From Streptomonospora sp. PA3 (GTDB taxonomy: Bacteria; Actinomycetota; Actinomycetes; Streptosporangiales; Streptosporangiaceae), in assembly GCF_009728995.1 (NCBI RefSeq), contig NZ_VTZW01000016.1, forward strand, positions 454,421-518,420: 64,000 nt of DNA, in the 5' to 3' direction. Within the stretch, counting starts at the first letter, position 1. Each line of letters begins with the position of its first letter. Below the pieces are notes generated by a model that was given only the letters and a program-made list of their open reading frames with translations, did no database searches and had not been told where the DNA came from. The translations under genes were made by a program, and so were the position numbers. Shown here in pieces: positions 47,998-58,500 of this stretch.

Positions 47998-50253
47998 TCA
48001 AGTGAGGCTCGACGGCGTCCAGAGGTGAGGCTGATCTGAGGTCTCTTTCCTCTCTATGGGGCTGGCCTCCTCGGAGGGGGCGTCGACGTGGGCGATAGCG
48101 GCATTCGCGGTCGAGGCACGATGTTCCGTGGGGCGCAGATTCAGTGCGCGGGTGAGGGCCGGTGATTGCTCGCCGCGGTCCGTCGCGAGGTCCACAGCGC
48201 TGCGCACCCGGTCGGCCAACTGCCAGGCGATCTCGCGGGGGCCGGTTTCGGTGATGCGCCGGATGAGCGCAACGAGGACTGCGCGTTCGGCCGCCAGCCA
48301 GGCCACAGCATAACGCTGGTCGTCGAATCGGCGAGAGGCGTGGCGTGTCCGGGGGAGGCGGGCGCTGCCGGTGTCTTCGAAGGCGGTGGCGGCGTCGACC
48401 GTGGCGAGGTACCAGTCGCACAGCCGCCGCCAAGCGATCGCCCGCTCAGGATCGGTTGCGGCGTGCTCGGCGGCGTACAGCCGCAGCAGATCGTGGAATC
48501 GGAACCGGTCAGTGCCCGTGTGCTGTACGAGTCCGGCAGCGGCGAGCCGATCGAGGAGATGTTCGGCGACGTGGAGGTCGGAGTCGAGCAGAGCCGCGGT
48601 CGCCTCGGGGGTGAAGTCGGGGCCGGGGTGTAGGCAGAGGAGGCGGAACAGCCGGGCCGCGGCTGGATCCAGGGCGGTGTAGGAGTGGTCGAAGGCGGTG
48701 CGGACGGCAGCTTGTCGGTCGCCGGCGACCGACAGCATGGAGAGCCTATCGTCGCGGGCAAGCTCGTCGGCATACGACGCGAGGGGCCGGTCCGGCCGTG
48801 CGATGAGGTTGGCGGCCGAGATCCGCAGTGCGAGGGGCAGGCGGGCGCAGAGTTCAATCAGTCGTCCGGCCGCCTCCGGCTCTTCGGTGACCCGTTCCGC
48901 ACCCAGCGCACCGGCGAGCAGCGTGTGGGCCTCGTCCCGCGGCAGCACGTCCAGGGACACGGTGTCGGCGGTGTGGCTGGCGGCTAGTCCGCGCAGGTCG
49001 GACCGGCTGGTGACGAGCACCGCGACACTGCCGGTTCCGGGTAGCAACGGTCGCACCTGCTCCGCGTCGACCGCGTTGTCCAAGACGAGCAGCACTTTGC
49101 GGTCGGCGAGCCTGCTGCGGTACGCGGCAGCGCGGTCCGCCAGAGTGTCGGGGATGACGCTGGGGCTCAGCCCGGAGGCGCGCAATAGTGCAGAGAGGAC
49201 TTCGGACGGAGAGCGGGGCGGCCGTTCACCGTTGTCTGACAGCGACACGTGCCACTGGCCGTCAGGGAATGCCGGGCGCAGCCGGTGACCGATGTGTATC
49301 GCGAGGGCTGTCTTGCCGACTCCGGGAGGGCCAGACACGACGACGGGCACGGCTACCGGGGCGGTCAGTTTCTGCTCCAGACACCGGATCGCTTGGGCTC
49401 GGCCGACAAACCCGGGGATGTCGAGAGGTAGTTGGCACTGGACGCTCCAGGGGGGCGCGGAGGCTGTCCGCGCTGGGGTAGCCATAGTTGTCACCGAAGT
49501 GGGCGCGGAGCGTGTGTCATCGTCCGGTCCCGGGTCTCCCGCGAGGATCGCCTCGTGTAATCGCTGCAGGTCCCGGGCAGGTTCGATCCCCAGCTCCTCG
49601 CCGAGAGTGGCGCGGATGTGCCGATAGTGGGCGAGGGCCTCTGCCTGCTGGCCGCAGTGGTACAGGGCCAGCATGTATTGGGCGGCGATCCGTTCGTCCA
49701 GGGGATGGGCCGCACTGCGCTCGGACAGCGCCGGTAGCAGCGCAGCGTGATCGCCCAGTCGTAACCGCCGTTCACAGCAGTCCAATTCGGCGGCGAAGCG
49801 CTCCTTGGCGAGCGCCTCGCGCGCCGTGTTGAACCATGGAGTATCGATTCCTGCGAACGGCTCCTCGCGCCACAGTCCCAAGGCCTGCCGGAACAGGTTG
49901 ACCGCGGTTTCGTCGTCGGCTGCGTTCCAGGCTCGGCCGAGCAGATCGCGGAATCTGTGCACGTCCACGGTGAGCTCGTCTGCGGTGACTGCGTAACCGC
50001 CGCGTAGCCGCCGCACCACCGCCGGTGACGTGGGCAGCAGTCTCCGCAGCCGTGAAAGGTAGGTGTAGAGGGTGTCCTTGGCGCGCTGCGGCGGACGGTC
50101 GCCCCAGATCCGGAGCACGAGCTGGTCTGCGGAGACGGCGCGGTCGAGGTCCATGAGGAGTGCGGCGAGGACGGTCTGCTGGCGCGCCGGCCCCAGGTCC
50201 ACGGGACCAGCGCCGGACCGCGCCTCGACTCTGCCTAGAAGTCGAAACTCCAT
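47998..50253 (-). CDS. AfsR/SARP-family regulator with NB-ARC ATPase domain
   Basis: 751 aa. Residues about 1-92 form the OmpR-like winged helix (EFRLLGRVEAR, LPTSPAVVRRLRGGYAVT); about 95-240 form the bacterial transcriptional activator (BTAD) domain. A linker leads to an NB-ARC domain with a P-loop VSGPPGVGKTALAIHIG near residue 307, kinase-2 VLLVLDNAVDAEQV and VLVTSRSDLRGL. A winged-helix/ARC2 region follows, then a region ending without recognisable TPR repeats, whereas AfsR-type proteins usually continue into TPRs. So the C-terminus is either naturally short or lost. It sits inside the tRNA-Arg element and is divergent from the small secreted protein gene, a possible target. Confidence 0.9.
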   Translation of the reverse strand: MEFRLLGRVEARSGAGPVDLGPARQQTVLAALLMDLDRAVSADQLVLRIWGDRPPQRAKDTLYTYLSRLRRLLPTSPAVVRRLRGGYAVTADELTVDVHRFRDLLGRAWNAADDETAVNLFRQALGLWREEPFAGIDTPWFNTAREALAKERFAAELDCCERRLRLGDHAALLPALSERSAAHPLDERIAAQYMLALYHCGQQAEALAHYRHIRATLGEELGIEPARDLQRLHEAILAGDPGPDDDTRSAPTSVTTMATPARTASAPPWSVQCQLPLDIPGFVGRAQAIRCLEQKLTAPVAVPVVVSGPPGVGKTALAIHIGHRLRPAFPDGQWHVSLSDNGERPPRSPSEVLSALLRASGLSPSVIPDTLADRAAAYRSRLADRKVLLVLDNAVDAEQVRPLLPGTGSVAVLVTSRSDLRGLAASHTADTVSLDVLPRDEAHTLLAGALGAERVTEEPEAAGRLIELCARLPLALRISAANLIARPDRPLASYADELARDDRLSMLSVAGDRQAAVRTAFDHSYTALDPAAARLFRLLCLHPGPDFTPEATAALLDSDLHVAEHLLDRLAAAGLVQHTGTDRFRFHDLLRLYAAEHAATDPERAIAWRRLCDWYLATVDAATAFEDTGSARLPRTRHASRRFDDQRYAVAWLAAERAVLVALIRRITETGPREIAWQLADRVRSAVDLATDRGEQSPALTRALNLRPTEHRASTANAAIAHVDAPSEEASPIERKETSDQPHLWTPSSLT

Positions 50254-50783
50254 TCCACGCCCTCATAACCTTGCTTCCGGCGGCCAGCCGCCCGTCTGCC
50301 AGCGTTCAGTGAGTGGATTTCTCCGGTCGGAACCGCTTCTACCTGATTCTGGATTTTGCCTCACCTCGGGGATCGAGATGAAAAAGACGGCTGCTGTTCT
50401 CCGAGAAGGACTGTACCGACGTAAGAACGGCGGGGAGGTGTCCACGATGCCCGGCAGGGAGGCGAGTAATGGCCACGTTGCACTGTCCGTTTATGCTTCC
50501 GCAGGAAGGCGCAGGTAGGCCATTAGCTGCGCACGCGAGAACGGCCGGATGCGGCCGGAAGCGCGCGGCGGCGGCACCCTGATCGCCGACGACCGCGTGG
50601 TCGGGTGCCTCAGTCAAGTGAAGCATGATGAAAAGGGTCAGTGGAGCCACGCCAACAGCGGATTCAAGGTTTGTGCAGCGTCGGCTCAGGGTTCATTGCG
50701 CAGGGTGAGCTACACCAGGCGGTCCGGGAACGACCGGAACGGCCGCCGTGGCACGCGGTAACGAACTCACGTAAGGAGACATT
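50254..50783. other. 530-base gap between the SARP and secreted-protein genes
   Basis: No gene is convincing. A frame of about 46 codons (ATG at 50378, MKKTAAVLREGLYRRKNGG and so on) has only a weak ribosome site. Two CAGGGT hexamers start 15 bases apart near 50690-50710, not the 11-base spacing of classical SARP boxes. It should contain the promoters of both flanking genes. Confidence 0.5.
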
Positions 50784-51200
50784 ATGCGCATCGACCTTGG
50801 AGAAACCCTGAGTGCTCCGCCGGGGCGGCGGACGCTGCTGCAGAGGTTCGCCGCGATCACGGCCGCCGCGGGGCTCTTAATAGGGGCTGCGGCGGGGACG
50901 GCTGCAGCCGACGTGAGCTGGGTGACCATCAAGCAGGGAGCCGATTGGGCTAAGTTCGACGCCAACGGCTACGTCACCATCTGCGATGAGGAGGCAGACG
51001 GTCACGGGGTTTACATTTACCTCAAATGGGAAACAGGTGAGGATCGTTCCTACACCGACCCGGGCGGCGCCGACGGTGTCTGCGCTGGCACGGACGCCAC
51101 CGGTGACGTGCCAGGTGTCGAGTACATCAAGGTGTGCGAGCGCATCAACAACTGGCCCGACAAGTGCAGCCACAGGTCATACATCACCTGGGGGGACTAG
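50784..51200 (+). CDS. Small secreted protein with four cysteines; unknown function
   Basis: 138 aa. AAGGAG lies five bases before the ATG. The N-terminus has a basic region (PGRRTLLQRF), a hydrophobic core (AAITAAAGLLIGAAAG) and a likely cleavage site after TAAA near residue 41-42, so it is probably exported. The mature part of about 96 residues is acidic and aromatic with four cysteines (in TICDEE, GVCAGT, KVCERI, KCSHRS) that could form two disulfides. It resembles other small secreted actinobacterial proteins but I recognise no family. Its neighbour is the SARP-type regulator. Confidence 0.75.
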   Translation: MRIDLGETLSAPPGRRTLLQRFAAITAAAGLLIGAAAGTAAADVSWVTIKQGADWAKFDANGYVTICDEEADGHGVYIYLKWETGEDRSYTDPGGADGVCAGTDATGDVPGVEYIKVCERINNWPDKCSHRSYITWGD

Positions 51201-51611
51201 GTAGTGCTTCACTGACCTGTATCCTGGAATGCTGCTGTGCTAGGTCCGATGGAAGCATGGCACTCGCCAGTCCAGTCGGCGTCCCGTTGAATACCTGGTA
51301 CAGGCGTGAACCAGCGCCAGTTTCCGAGGAATCTTCCCGCGGTGTGAGGAATGCCTAAGCAGAGTGAGCGCTTGTCGGTGACGTCCGATACCTCAGGCCG
51401 GACACCAGGTTCGCCCGCGAGCTGTCCTTAGGGACAGCCCTCTTCGGAGGGCGAGGGAACTTCTTGAACGACCGGGAACGGGTCGGGCGGTAGGAGTCGG
51501 GCGGCCCCACAGGACAATCCTTGCGCATCCAGCCGGTGTCTCCACCGGCTGGATGCAAGCCGGTTCATGGGGCGGCGAACCCGCTTGAACCGACGGCATC
51601 GAGGCGGCCGA
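51201..51611. other. Intergenic gap without recognisable gene
   Basis: About 410 bases between the secreted protein and the FG-GAP remnant. An inverted repeat formed by CATCCAGCCGGTG and CACCGGCTGGATG (51527-51556) could be a terminator for the remnant. No other signal was seen. Confidence 0.5.
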
Positions 51612-51990
51612 TCAGGGCGGCAAGGTAATACCGAAAGCGGCGCCGTGGGTTCCGGCCGACCAGCCCAGATCGTCCTCGGCGAGTGCGGTGGCCGACTCCA
51701 GCGTCCCCGGAGACAAGGTGAGGACCGTGACGGTGCCGGAGGCGTTTCCCGGGGCGCCGACCAGGGGCTTGACCCGGCCGTCTCCGTCGGTGTCCAGCGC
51801 ACCCACGGTCCAGCCGAAGTGGTCGGAGGCGGCGACCACCCCCGGGATGCCCTCGGTGTCCTGGTGCAGCCAAAACGCGTCGGTGGGCGAGATGCCGCCG
51901 GCGGCGTTGCCGAACAGCACATTGGCTGCCCCGGCGCGCGATTCCGAGCCGATCGCTTCGCTGCGCATACCGACGATCAGGTCGTCCACG
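51612..51990 (-). pseudogene. 5'-truncated FG-GAP/integrin-alpha-like repeat protein
   Basis: The frame reads DDLIVGMRSEAIGSESRAG, then DHFGWTVGALDTDGDGRVKP and DDLGWSAGTHGAAFG, ending at a stop at 51612. The GxxxDxDGD pattern and the recurring FGW and GxxxG pattern are those of FG-GAP repeats in secreted actinobacterial proteins. The N-terminal part, including any signal peptide, is absent: the sequence switches to RHS code on the other strand at about 51990. An in-frame ATG near 52001 exists but belongs to the junction. Confidence 0.65.
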
Positions 51991-52980
51991 CGCGACCTCA
52001 CGGTGCGCGGAACCGGCCTGGACCTCTCCCTTAACAGCTTCTACGACTCCAACACATGGGACCGGGAGTGGCTGCTCTCCCACGGGCGGGACGTGGGTCT
52101 GGAGGTCGACCACTCCGACGGGCTACTCTTCCACGGCCCCTCGGGCTACTGCGTCAACTTCGACGAGAACGACGACGGCGAATTCGAATCGCCCACCGGC
52201 CTCAACGCCGACCTCGTGGAGAACGAGAACGGCACCTACTCGTTGACCTTCGAGCGCGGCGAGTACGCCGACCAGATCTGGACCTTCACCGCCGACGGCT
52301 GGTGGATCTCCCAGACCGACCGCAACGGCAACGTCAACCGGCTGCGCTACAACTCCGACGACAAGCTCGCCTCGATTGTCGACTCCCAGGACCGGGCCAC
52401 CCGTTCCACCCACGACGACCAGGGCCGACTCACGAAGATCACCGACCCGGTCGGTGCGACCGCGGCCGCCTACACCTACACCGACGACGGCCAGGTCGCC
52501 ACTCTCACCGACCGGGCCGGCCAGGTACTCAAATTCGGCTACGACGGGTCGAACCTGACCTCGATCACCGACGCCACCGGCAACGAATGGACCCTGTCCG
52601 ACAACGACGCCGGCAAGGTCGCCTCACTGTCGGAACCCACCGAGGACGGGCCCGCCACTACCGAGTACTCCTACGACGGCGACCAGACCACCGTGACCGA
52701 CCCCAACGGCGGTGAATCGACCTTCACCTTCGATAACCAGGGGCGCCAAACCAGCGTGGAAGACCAGCTCGGCCACACCCGATCCCAAGAGTGGACCGCC
52801 AACTCCGACGTGGCCGCCACCACCGACGCGCTCAACGCCTCGGTCACCTACGACTACGACGAATTCAACAACCTCATCGGCACCGAACTGCCCACCGGCG
52901 CGACAACCTCAGTCGGCTACGCAGACTCGGCCAATCCCAACAAACCCACCTCCATCACCGACCCGCAGGGCGACGAAACT
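51991..52980 (+). pseudogene. RHS-repeat protein fragment, truncated at both ends
   Basis: From RDLTVRGTGLDLSLNSFYDS onward the translation has the DUF6531/RHS core start and then tandem YD repeats (NGNVNRLRYNSDDKLASIVDS, GRLTKITDPVGATAAAYTY, VTYDYDEFNNLIGTELP). There is no start codon, signal or N-terminal domain, and the C-terminal core and toxin tip are absent. The 3' end runs into the IS3 remnant near 52980. The original gene would have encoded a polymorphic-toxin shell. Confidence 0.75.
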
Positions 52981-53561
52981 GGAGCGGCATAGGCCCACCC
53001 CGAAAAGGTGCGGACATAGGTGATGTCGGCGACCCACAGCCGGTTCGGCGCGGAGGCGGTGAAGGAGCGCACCACCAGGTCCTCGACTCCGGAGGCCGGC
53101 GCTGCGTCCAGCGTCGTCCTCGGCCGCCTCCCGCGCCGCAGGCCCCGCAGACCCGAGGCGCGCATGAGCCGCTCGACGGTGCAGCGCGCCACGCGGATTC
53201 CCTCGCGGTTGAGCACCGCATGCACCTTCCGCGCACCGTAGACCCCGTAATTCTCGCCGAACACGCGCATGATCTCCTTTTTGAGTTCCCCGTCGCGCAC
53301 GGTGCGCGCCGCGGGCGCGCGCGTCTTCGACGCGTAATAGGTTCTCGGAGCGATCCGCATGCCCGCGTCGTTCAGGACTGCGCAGATCGGCTCGACTCCG
53401 AGCTTCTTACCCTCCACGACGCGATCGCGGTAGGCGTCGATGTAGTCGATGACCACAGCGACCGGGACCTCGCGGTCGTGTGATCCGCCTCGGGTCACTT
53501 CGTTTTGCGTTGCGTGGACTCTGCCGTTGAGCGATAGCAAGTCTGGAGTTCTCCGTGGCAC
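52981..53561 (-). pseudogene. IS3-family transposase (OrfB) N-terminal fragment
   Basis: VIDYIDAYRDRVVEGKKLGVEPICAVLNDAG, RTYYASKTRAP, NYGVYGARKVHAVLNREG and RLMRASGLRGLRRGR match the HTH_21 and first part of IS3 OrfB. It stops at WVADITYVRTFSGWAY, so only the first Asp of the DDE triad remains. No OrfA or terminal inverted repeats were found. The insertion probably truncated the RHS gene. Confidence 0.8.
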
Positions 53562-53600
53562 CAGCTCGCCTCATCCGGATTCTTCAAGCGAGCGCGTGTG

Positions 53601-53709
53601 CTCCGTCGGTGCTCGGCTGTCACGGACGCGGACAACACACGGCGTCACGGCGCGGCATTGACGGCAGAGGTCCGGCGGACAAAATGGTAGGTAGCGGCAT
53701 TATTCGGCG
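53601..53709. repeat. Direct repeat copy A (109 bases)
   Basis: Matches 59020-59128 with 17 differences and no gaps by hand alignment (about 84%). It ends 24 bases before the right att copy of the first element. Confidence 0.8.
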
Positions 53710-53733
53710 CTGGCCGACACTTTTAGAATGCAT

Positions 53734-53792
53734 TTCTAATCCGACGGTCGCAGGTTCGAATCCTGCCAGGTGCGCCGAGTCTTCGCAGGTCA
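53734..53792. repeat. Right attachment site (second copy of the tRNA-Arg att)
   Basis: 59 bases identical to 47763-47821, running from the anticodon loop into the sequence downstream of the tRNA. The 5' half of the tRNA is missing here, so this copy cannot be a functional tRNA. Confidence 0.9.
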
Positions 53793-54585
53793 ACGGCCTG
53801 CACGACTAATCGGGCGCCATCGATTCGCCCGTTTTGTCTTCCGAATTTGCTCCGTGCTCGCTCCCCAGCTCGGATCCAGCGCAAAGATCCCCATCGGATT
53901 AGCTGATCACACCCCCAACCGGGCCACCCGCCGCCACCCGCCCCGCGGCACCCCCTGCGCCCGCCACAGGCCCCACACACCGCCCCGCGCCCCCCATCCC
54001 GGCGACGACCGCCAGCAGTCCCGTGTGCGCCGCCACGGGCCCCGCCAGGGCCGAAAGCCAGCGCGGACCTCAGCCCCGTCCGGAACGACGACCCTCCCTC
54101 CAACTCGGGGTGACTCTTCCCGCGCCACGAAGGACAACGCTGCACCTCGGGACAACAGCGGCTCGGGCGATTCTCCGGTGTTGCTCGGGCCGAGCTTGAC
54201 GTGCTGAATCCCCCGATCGCTGCGTCAGCACGCCCAATCCGGCTCATCCGAGCCCCGCCCATGGCCCAGCATGTGAACGCAGTTCGCAGCACTCAAAGTG
54301 AAAACATCGTTTGACAGACAATTGTCCGTAAGCGTAGCCTCCGCATGGATGGTTCAGTACCAGCCAACCCGCGGCGCGTCGGACCCGATGCGTACGGCCA
54401 GCGAACGCCACACGGCCCCGAGGCCGCAGAAGGCATCGGCGTTGGCCCATCCCCACCGAAAGCGGGCCCCACTCCGCGAACGCGACTTCGGGCCAAGCGG
54501 GACAGCGCTACTGGACGATCCACCGACATCAGCAGGGGGGCGGACGCCTCCGGACATCCGCCGCGAGCGCAAAGGAACGCTAGTC
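53793..54585. other. 793-base gap after the right att site
   Basis: Mostly C-rich on the plus strand with no convincing gene. A 10-base palindrome GACAATTGTC (54317-54326) overlaps a TTGACA (54311-54316) and may be an operator/promoter reading toward the DUF2188 gene. AAAGGAA lies eight bases before that gene's ATG. Confidence 0.5.
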
Positions 54586-54807
54586 ATGGCGCGAAACATC
54601 TACTGGGCAGTGCCGAGCGGTTCACAGTGGCAGGTCAAACACGAACAGCGCGTGCTGTCGACCCACCCCACCAAGGACAAGGCGGTCGAGGAAGGCCAGC
54701 GTGTGGCTAAGGCGAACCAGCCGAGCCAGCTCAGAGTCATGCGTGCCGACGGAACGTTCGAGTACGAGTACACCTACGGCAGCGACCCATTCCCGCCGGT
54801 TGGGTAG
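54586..54807 (+). CDS. DUF2188 family protein
   Basis: 73 aa, with AAAGGAA eight bases before the ATG. It contains WQVKHEQRVLSTHPTKDKAVEEGQRVAKANQPSQLRV followed by DGTFEYEYTYGSDPFPP, the small basic DUF2188 fold (WxV...A.......LxVh..dG.h....). The function is unknown; such proteins are frequent on mobile elements and near defence genes. It stands between the right att site and the integrase remnant. Confidence 0.85.
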   Translation: MARNIYWAVPSGSQWQVKHEQRVLSTHPTKDKAVEEGQRVAKANQPSQLRVMRADGTFEYEYTYGSDPFPPVG

Positions 54808-54903
54808 CGCACCCACCGGACGACTGACCGAGCAACGACCGTGCGGCTTCGCTCCAACATGGCTCGGGGGTGAAGCCGCACGAGGTGGCGGCAGTTCGAG
54901 GGG

Positions 54904-55320
54904 CTACTTTCCGCCCCCGCTCCTGCGGTGGGATGGCAGCGGCACCAGCGCGGCGGTGGCTTCGGCCGCCGCCTTGGCCACGTCGGGGAACACGCTCTGA
55001 TACGTGTCCTGAGTGAAGGCGGTCGTGGAGTGGCCCAGTTCGGCCGAGACCACCTTCACGTCCACTCCGGCGGCCAGACTCAATGAGGCGGCGCCGTGGC
55101 GCAGTCCGTGCAGGCTGATCGGGGGCAGACCGGCCTCGGCGGCGATGCGGGAGAACAACCCGCTCACCCACCCGGGATGGAGACCGGTGCCGTCCGAATG
55201 GGTGAACACCCGGCCCGACTCGGTCCACTTCTCCGGCTTTGAGGCGTTCCTGGCGCTGGCGGGCCCGCCACGCCTTCAGCACGTTCAGGTGGTATGAGCG
55301 CGCCAAGGCGTTGACTGCCC
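54904..55320 (-). pseudogene. Tyrosine integrase C-terminal fragment with frameshift
   Basis: The downstream frame has GRVFTHSDGTGLHPGWVSG, then LHGLRHGAASLSLAAGVDVK with the H-x-x-R box, ELGHSTTAFT with the second His, and the nucleophile Tyr in QDTYQSVFPD. The preceding residues, VLKAWRARQRQERLKAGE, are read in another frame and the switch falls near 55230-55240. The N-terminal SAM-like domain and the first catalytic Arg are missing. Its 3' end points toward the att site at 53792, as expected for an integrase next to its attachment site. Confidence 0.75.
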
Positions 55321-55501
55321 CGCGCATTCCACATGCCGTCCAGGAGGGAGGGTGCACCGGCGAGCGAGAGAATCCCATAGGACGCAACAAGGCGGCGCCT
55401 CACCGGCCGGATGCGGCCATGCGCGGGTTTCGCCGACGCCGGCGTACGAGGATGCAATCTCCGCGATACTGGGCTTTCCCAAGCACGAGGGAGAGCAGTG
55501 C

Positions 55502-58500
55502 ATGGCCCTGGACTCGCTGGCGATCGAAGCGGGATCGCTGCTGGTGCAGCACGCGGTCCGAAACTGGACAGGCAATCGGGAACATGCGGTCAGCCGTCAG
55601 GCCCAGCTCGTCGAACTTATCCCGACCACGGTGACCGACCGGATCCTGCGCCGTGACCTGGACCGCCAACTCGGCCGCATCGCCGACACCGTCGCCGAGC
55701 GCTTGATGGAGTTGTGCGGACACGAGTTCCGCGGAATGTCCGAGGGGGACAAGGCCGCAGCCCTGGCCGAGGTGGTCGACACGCTGGCCGGGGCCGACCT
55801 CAGCGATGCCGCGCTGTTCGCGGACGACCTCGACGAAGAGCGGCTGACGGCCCGGCTCGGTAAGCGGATGCCGCGGCGCGGGCTGGAGCACGAGCTGGGA
55901 CAAGCGGGAGCGGCGTTCTACGGCGCGCTTCTGCAGGAGTGCTGCGGCTGCCTGGTGCGGCTTGTCGTGCAGCGCCCGGAGTTCCTGGCGCGGGCGCAGA
56001 GGGAGACGCTGCAGCGGGTGGGCGGTGTCGCCGCTCAGGTCTCGGCTTTGGGGGAGCAGGTGGCGGCGGCCCTGGAGCGGATGCCGGTCCGCACGCTGGA
56101 TGCCCCGGAGGGCACCGCGGAGGACGCCGAATTCACCCGCCGCTACGCCGAGCACCTGAGCACGGCTCTGGACTACGTGGAGTTGTTCGGAGTGTCGTTG
56201 CACCACCTGCGCTCGCGCACGGCGCTCAGCATGGCCTACATCAGCCTGCAGGTTTCCGCGCGCACGGATCAGGAGCTGGTCGCACACCGGGCCGGCTGGG
56301 ACCCGTTGGAGTCCGCCGGGCAGGAGCCGCACGAGTACACCGCACGGGTGCAGGTGGAGGCGGCCCTGGCCCACCAGCGTCTCAGCTTGGTACGCGGCGA
56401 GGCCGGCTCGGGTAAAAGCACGCTGTTGCGCTGGCTGGCTATCACCGCGGTCCGCGGCGGGTTCACCGGCGAGCTACGGGACTGGAACGGCCTCACCCCG
56501 TTTCTAGTGAAGCTGCGAAGCCACGCTGAGGGTGAGCTGCCGGTGCCGGAGGATTTTCCCCGGGCGACGGCGCCGCCGCTGGCCGGGCAGATGCCGCGGG
56601 GCTGGGCACACAGAAGGCTTGGCTCCGGGCAGGCGCTCGTGCTGGTCGATGGGGTGGATGAACTGCCCCAGCGGCGGCGTGAGGCGGTGCGCGCCTGGCT
56701 GCGCGAGCTGGTCGTCGCCTTCCCAAAAGTGCGCGTGGTGGTGACGAGCCGCCCGGCCGCGGCTGCGGAGCGCTGGCTGTCCGCGGAAGGTTTCATGCCG
56801 GTGTTCTTGGAGGCGCTGAGTCCGCACCAGACCGCGGAGCTGGTCCGGCATTGGCATGCGGCGATGCGCGATGCCCCTGGCCGCCCCTGCGGGGTGGAGG
56901 ACCTCGACGTGCATGCCGCGCGGCTTCTGGGCCGGCTGGAGGCCGCGCCGCACCTGCGCCATCTCGCGTCCTCGCCGCTGCTGGCCGCGATGCTGTGTGC
57001 GCTGAACCTGGACCGCAACCGGCTGCCGCACAACCGGATGGATCTCTACGCCGAGACCTTGGACATGCTGTTGGAGCGGCGGGACACCCAGCGCGGTATC
57101 CCTGGCCACATCGAGGTCGGGCTGGACCGGCGGGAGAAGTTGCGGGTGCTGCAGGACCTCGCCTTCCGGCTGTCCAGCACCGGCCGCGCCGAGCTGCCCC
57201 GGGAGGCGGCGCGGTCCAGGATCGCCCAGCAGCTGCCGAGCATGCCGAAGGTCACCGCCGAGCCGGAGCAGGTGCTGTGCGCGCTGCTGGAACGCAGCGG
57301 GGTGCTGCGAGAGCCGGCGGTGGATCGGGTGGACTTCGTGCACCGCACGGTTCAGGAGTATCTGACCGCCAAACAGGTCGTCCACGACGACGATGTGGAT
57401 TACCTCGTGGATCAGGCGCACAAGGACACCTGGCGCGAGACGGTGATCATGGCCGCCGGGCATGCCAACGGCCCGCAGGCCCGCGCTCTCATCCGCGGGT
57501 TGCGCGAGCGCATGGCAGTCGGCGGCCCCCATCGCCGCCGGCTGAAGCTGCTGCTCGCCGCCTGTCTGGAAACATTGGACGAGGTGCCGCCCGACATCCG
57601 CGTGGCCATCGACGCCTGCCTGGACGATCTGGTGCCCCCACGGGATTTGCGCTCCGCGCGCAGTCTGGCCGCGGTCGGCGAACCGGTGCTGGATCGGCTG
57701 CCCGACAGCCTCGAGCACCTTACCGCGAAGCAAGCCCGCGCGGCGGTCCGCACCGCTTGGCTGGTCAATGGACCCCGTGCCATCAATGTTCTCACGCGGT
57801 ATGCCACCGACCCCCGCCAGGAGGTACAGCGGGAGCTATGCGGGGCGTGGAGCTATTTCCATCCGGAGGAATACGCAAGGCGTGTCCTGGCCGACGCCCC
57901 ACTGGAGCGCCACGGAAACCTGTTCATCCGAAATTCTCGCCTGCTTCCCGCGGCGCGGCACCTAACACACATGCGCTGGCTCCAGTGTATCAACACAGAT
58001 ATCCCAGACCTCGATTTCCTGTGGGACACCGCACTGCTGAATCTCCTCGATCTGCGGACCGTTCAATCGGGGAATCTCAATCCGCTGCTCGCCCACGCAG
58101 AAACCCTCAGCACGCTTGTCCTGCACTCAGCTGTGCCCTTCGACACCCTGACACCATTGGCCGCGCTCTCCCACCTCCACCATCTCGATCTCCACACTCC
58201 GCCACTTACAAATCTAAATTTCCTATACGAGACCCCGAACATTACCACCCTCGGCCTGAGCAATGACAGCCTGACTGGAATCCAGGATCTCTCCCCGATT
58301 ACCTCACTCTCCGGACTGAAAAACCTAGACCTGCCCTCCAACCTAGGTGAGCCCCACTCCCTACTGACACTCCTCGAAAGTTTCCCACTTCTGCGACGAC
58401 TCGATCTCACCGGCGAAATAACCGACTCGACACTACAAGAAATTGTCGAGCGTACTCCGCAACTGCATAGCCTCTTTCTTTGGAATGCAAAACAGATCAC

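Larger units (their letters stand above)
47763..53792. mobile_element. Degenerate integrated element at tRNA-Arg
   Basis: Bounded by the 59-base att duplication. Contents: AfsR-like regulator, a small secreted protein, a 5'-truncated FG-GAP gene, a truncated RHS gene and an IS3 transposase remnant. No intact integrase, replication or transfer gene was seen, so it is immobile unless complemented. Confidence 0.75.

Noticed and set aside
47799-48005. Short frame after the tRNA ending SSGFDTNQLQISVK
   Set aside because: Begins inside the att site, has no ribosome site and no similarity I can name; probably chance.
50690-50712. SARP-box heptamer repeats upstream of the secreted protein
   Set aside because: The two CAGGGT copies are 15 bases apart, not 11, and only two are present.
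53734-53792. Second tRNA-Arg gene
   Set aside because: Only the 3' half is present; acceptor 5' strand and D-arm are missing. It is an att duplication.
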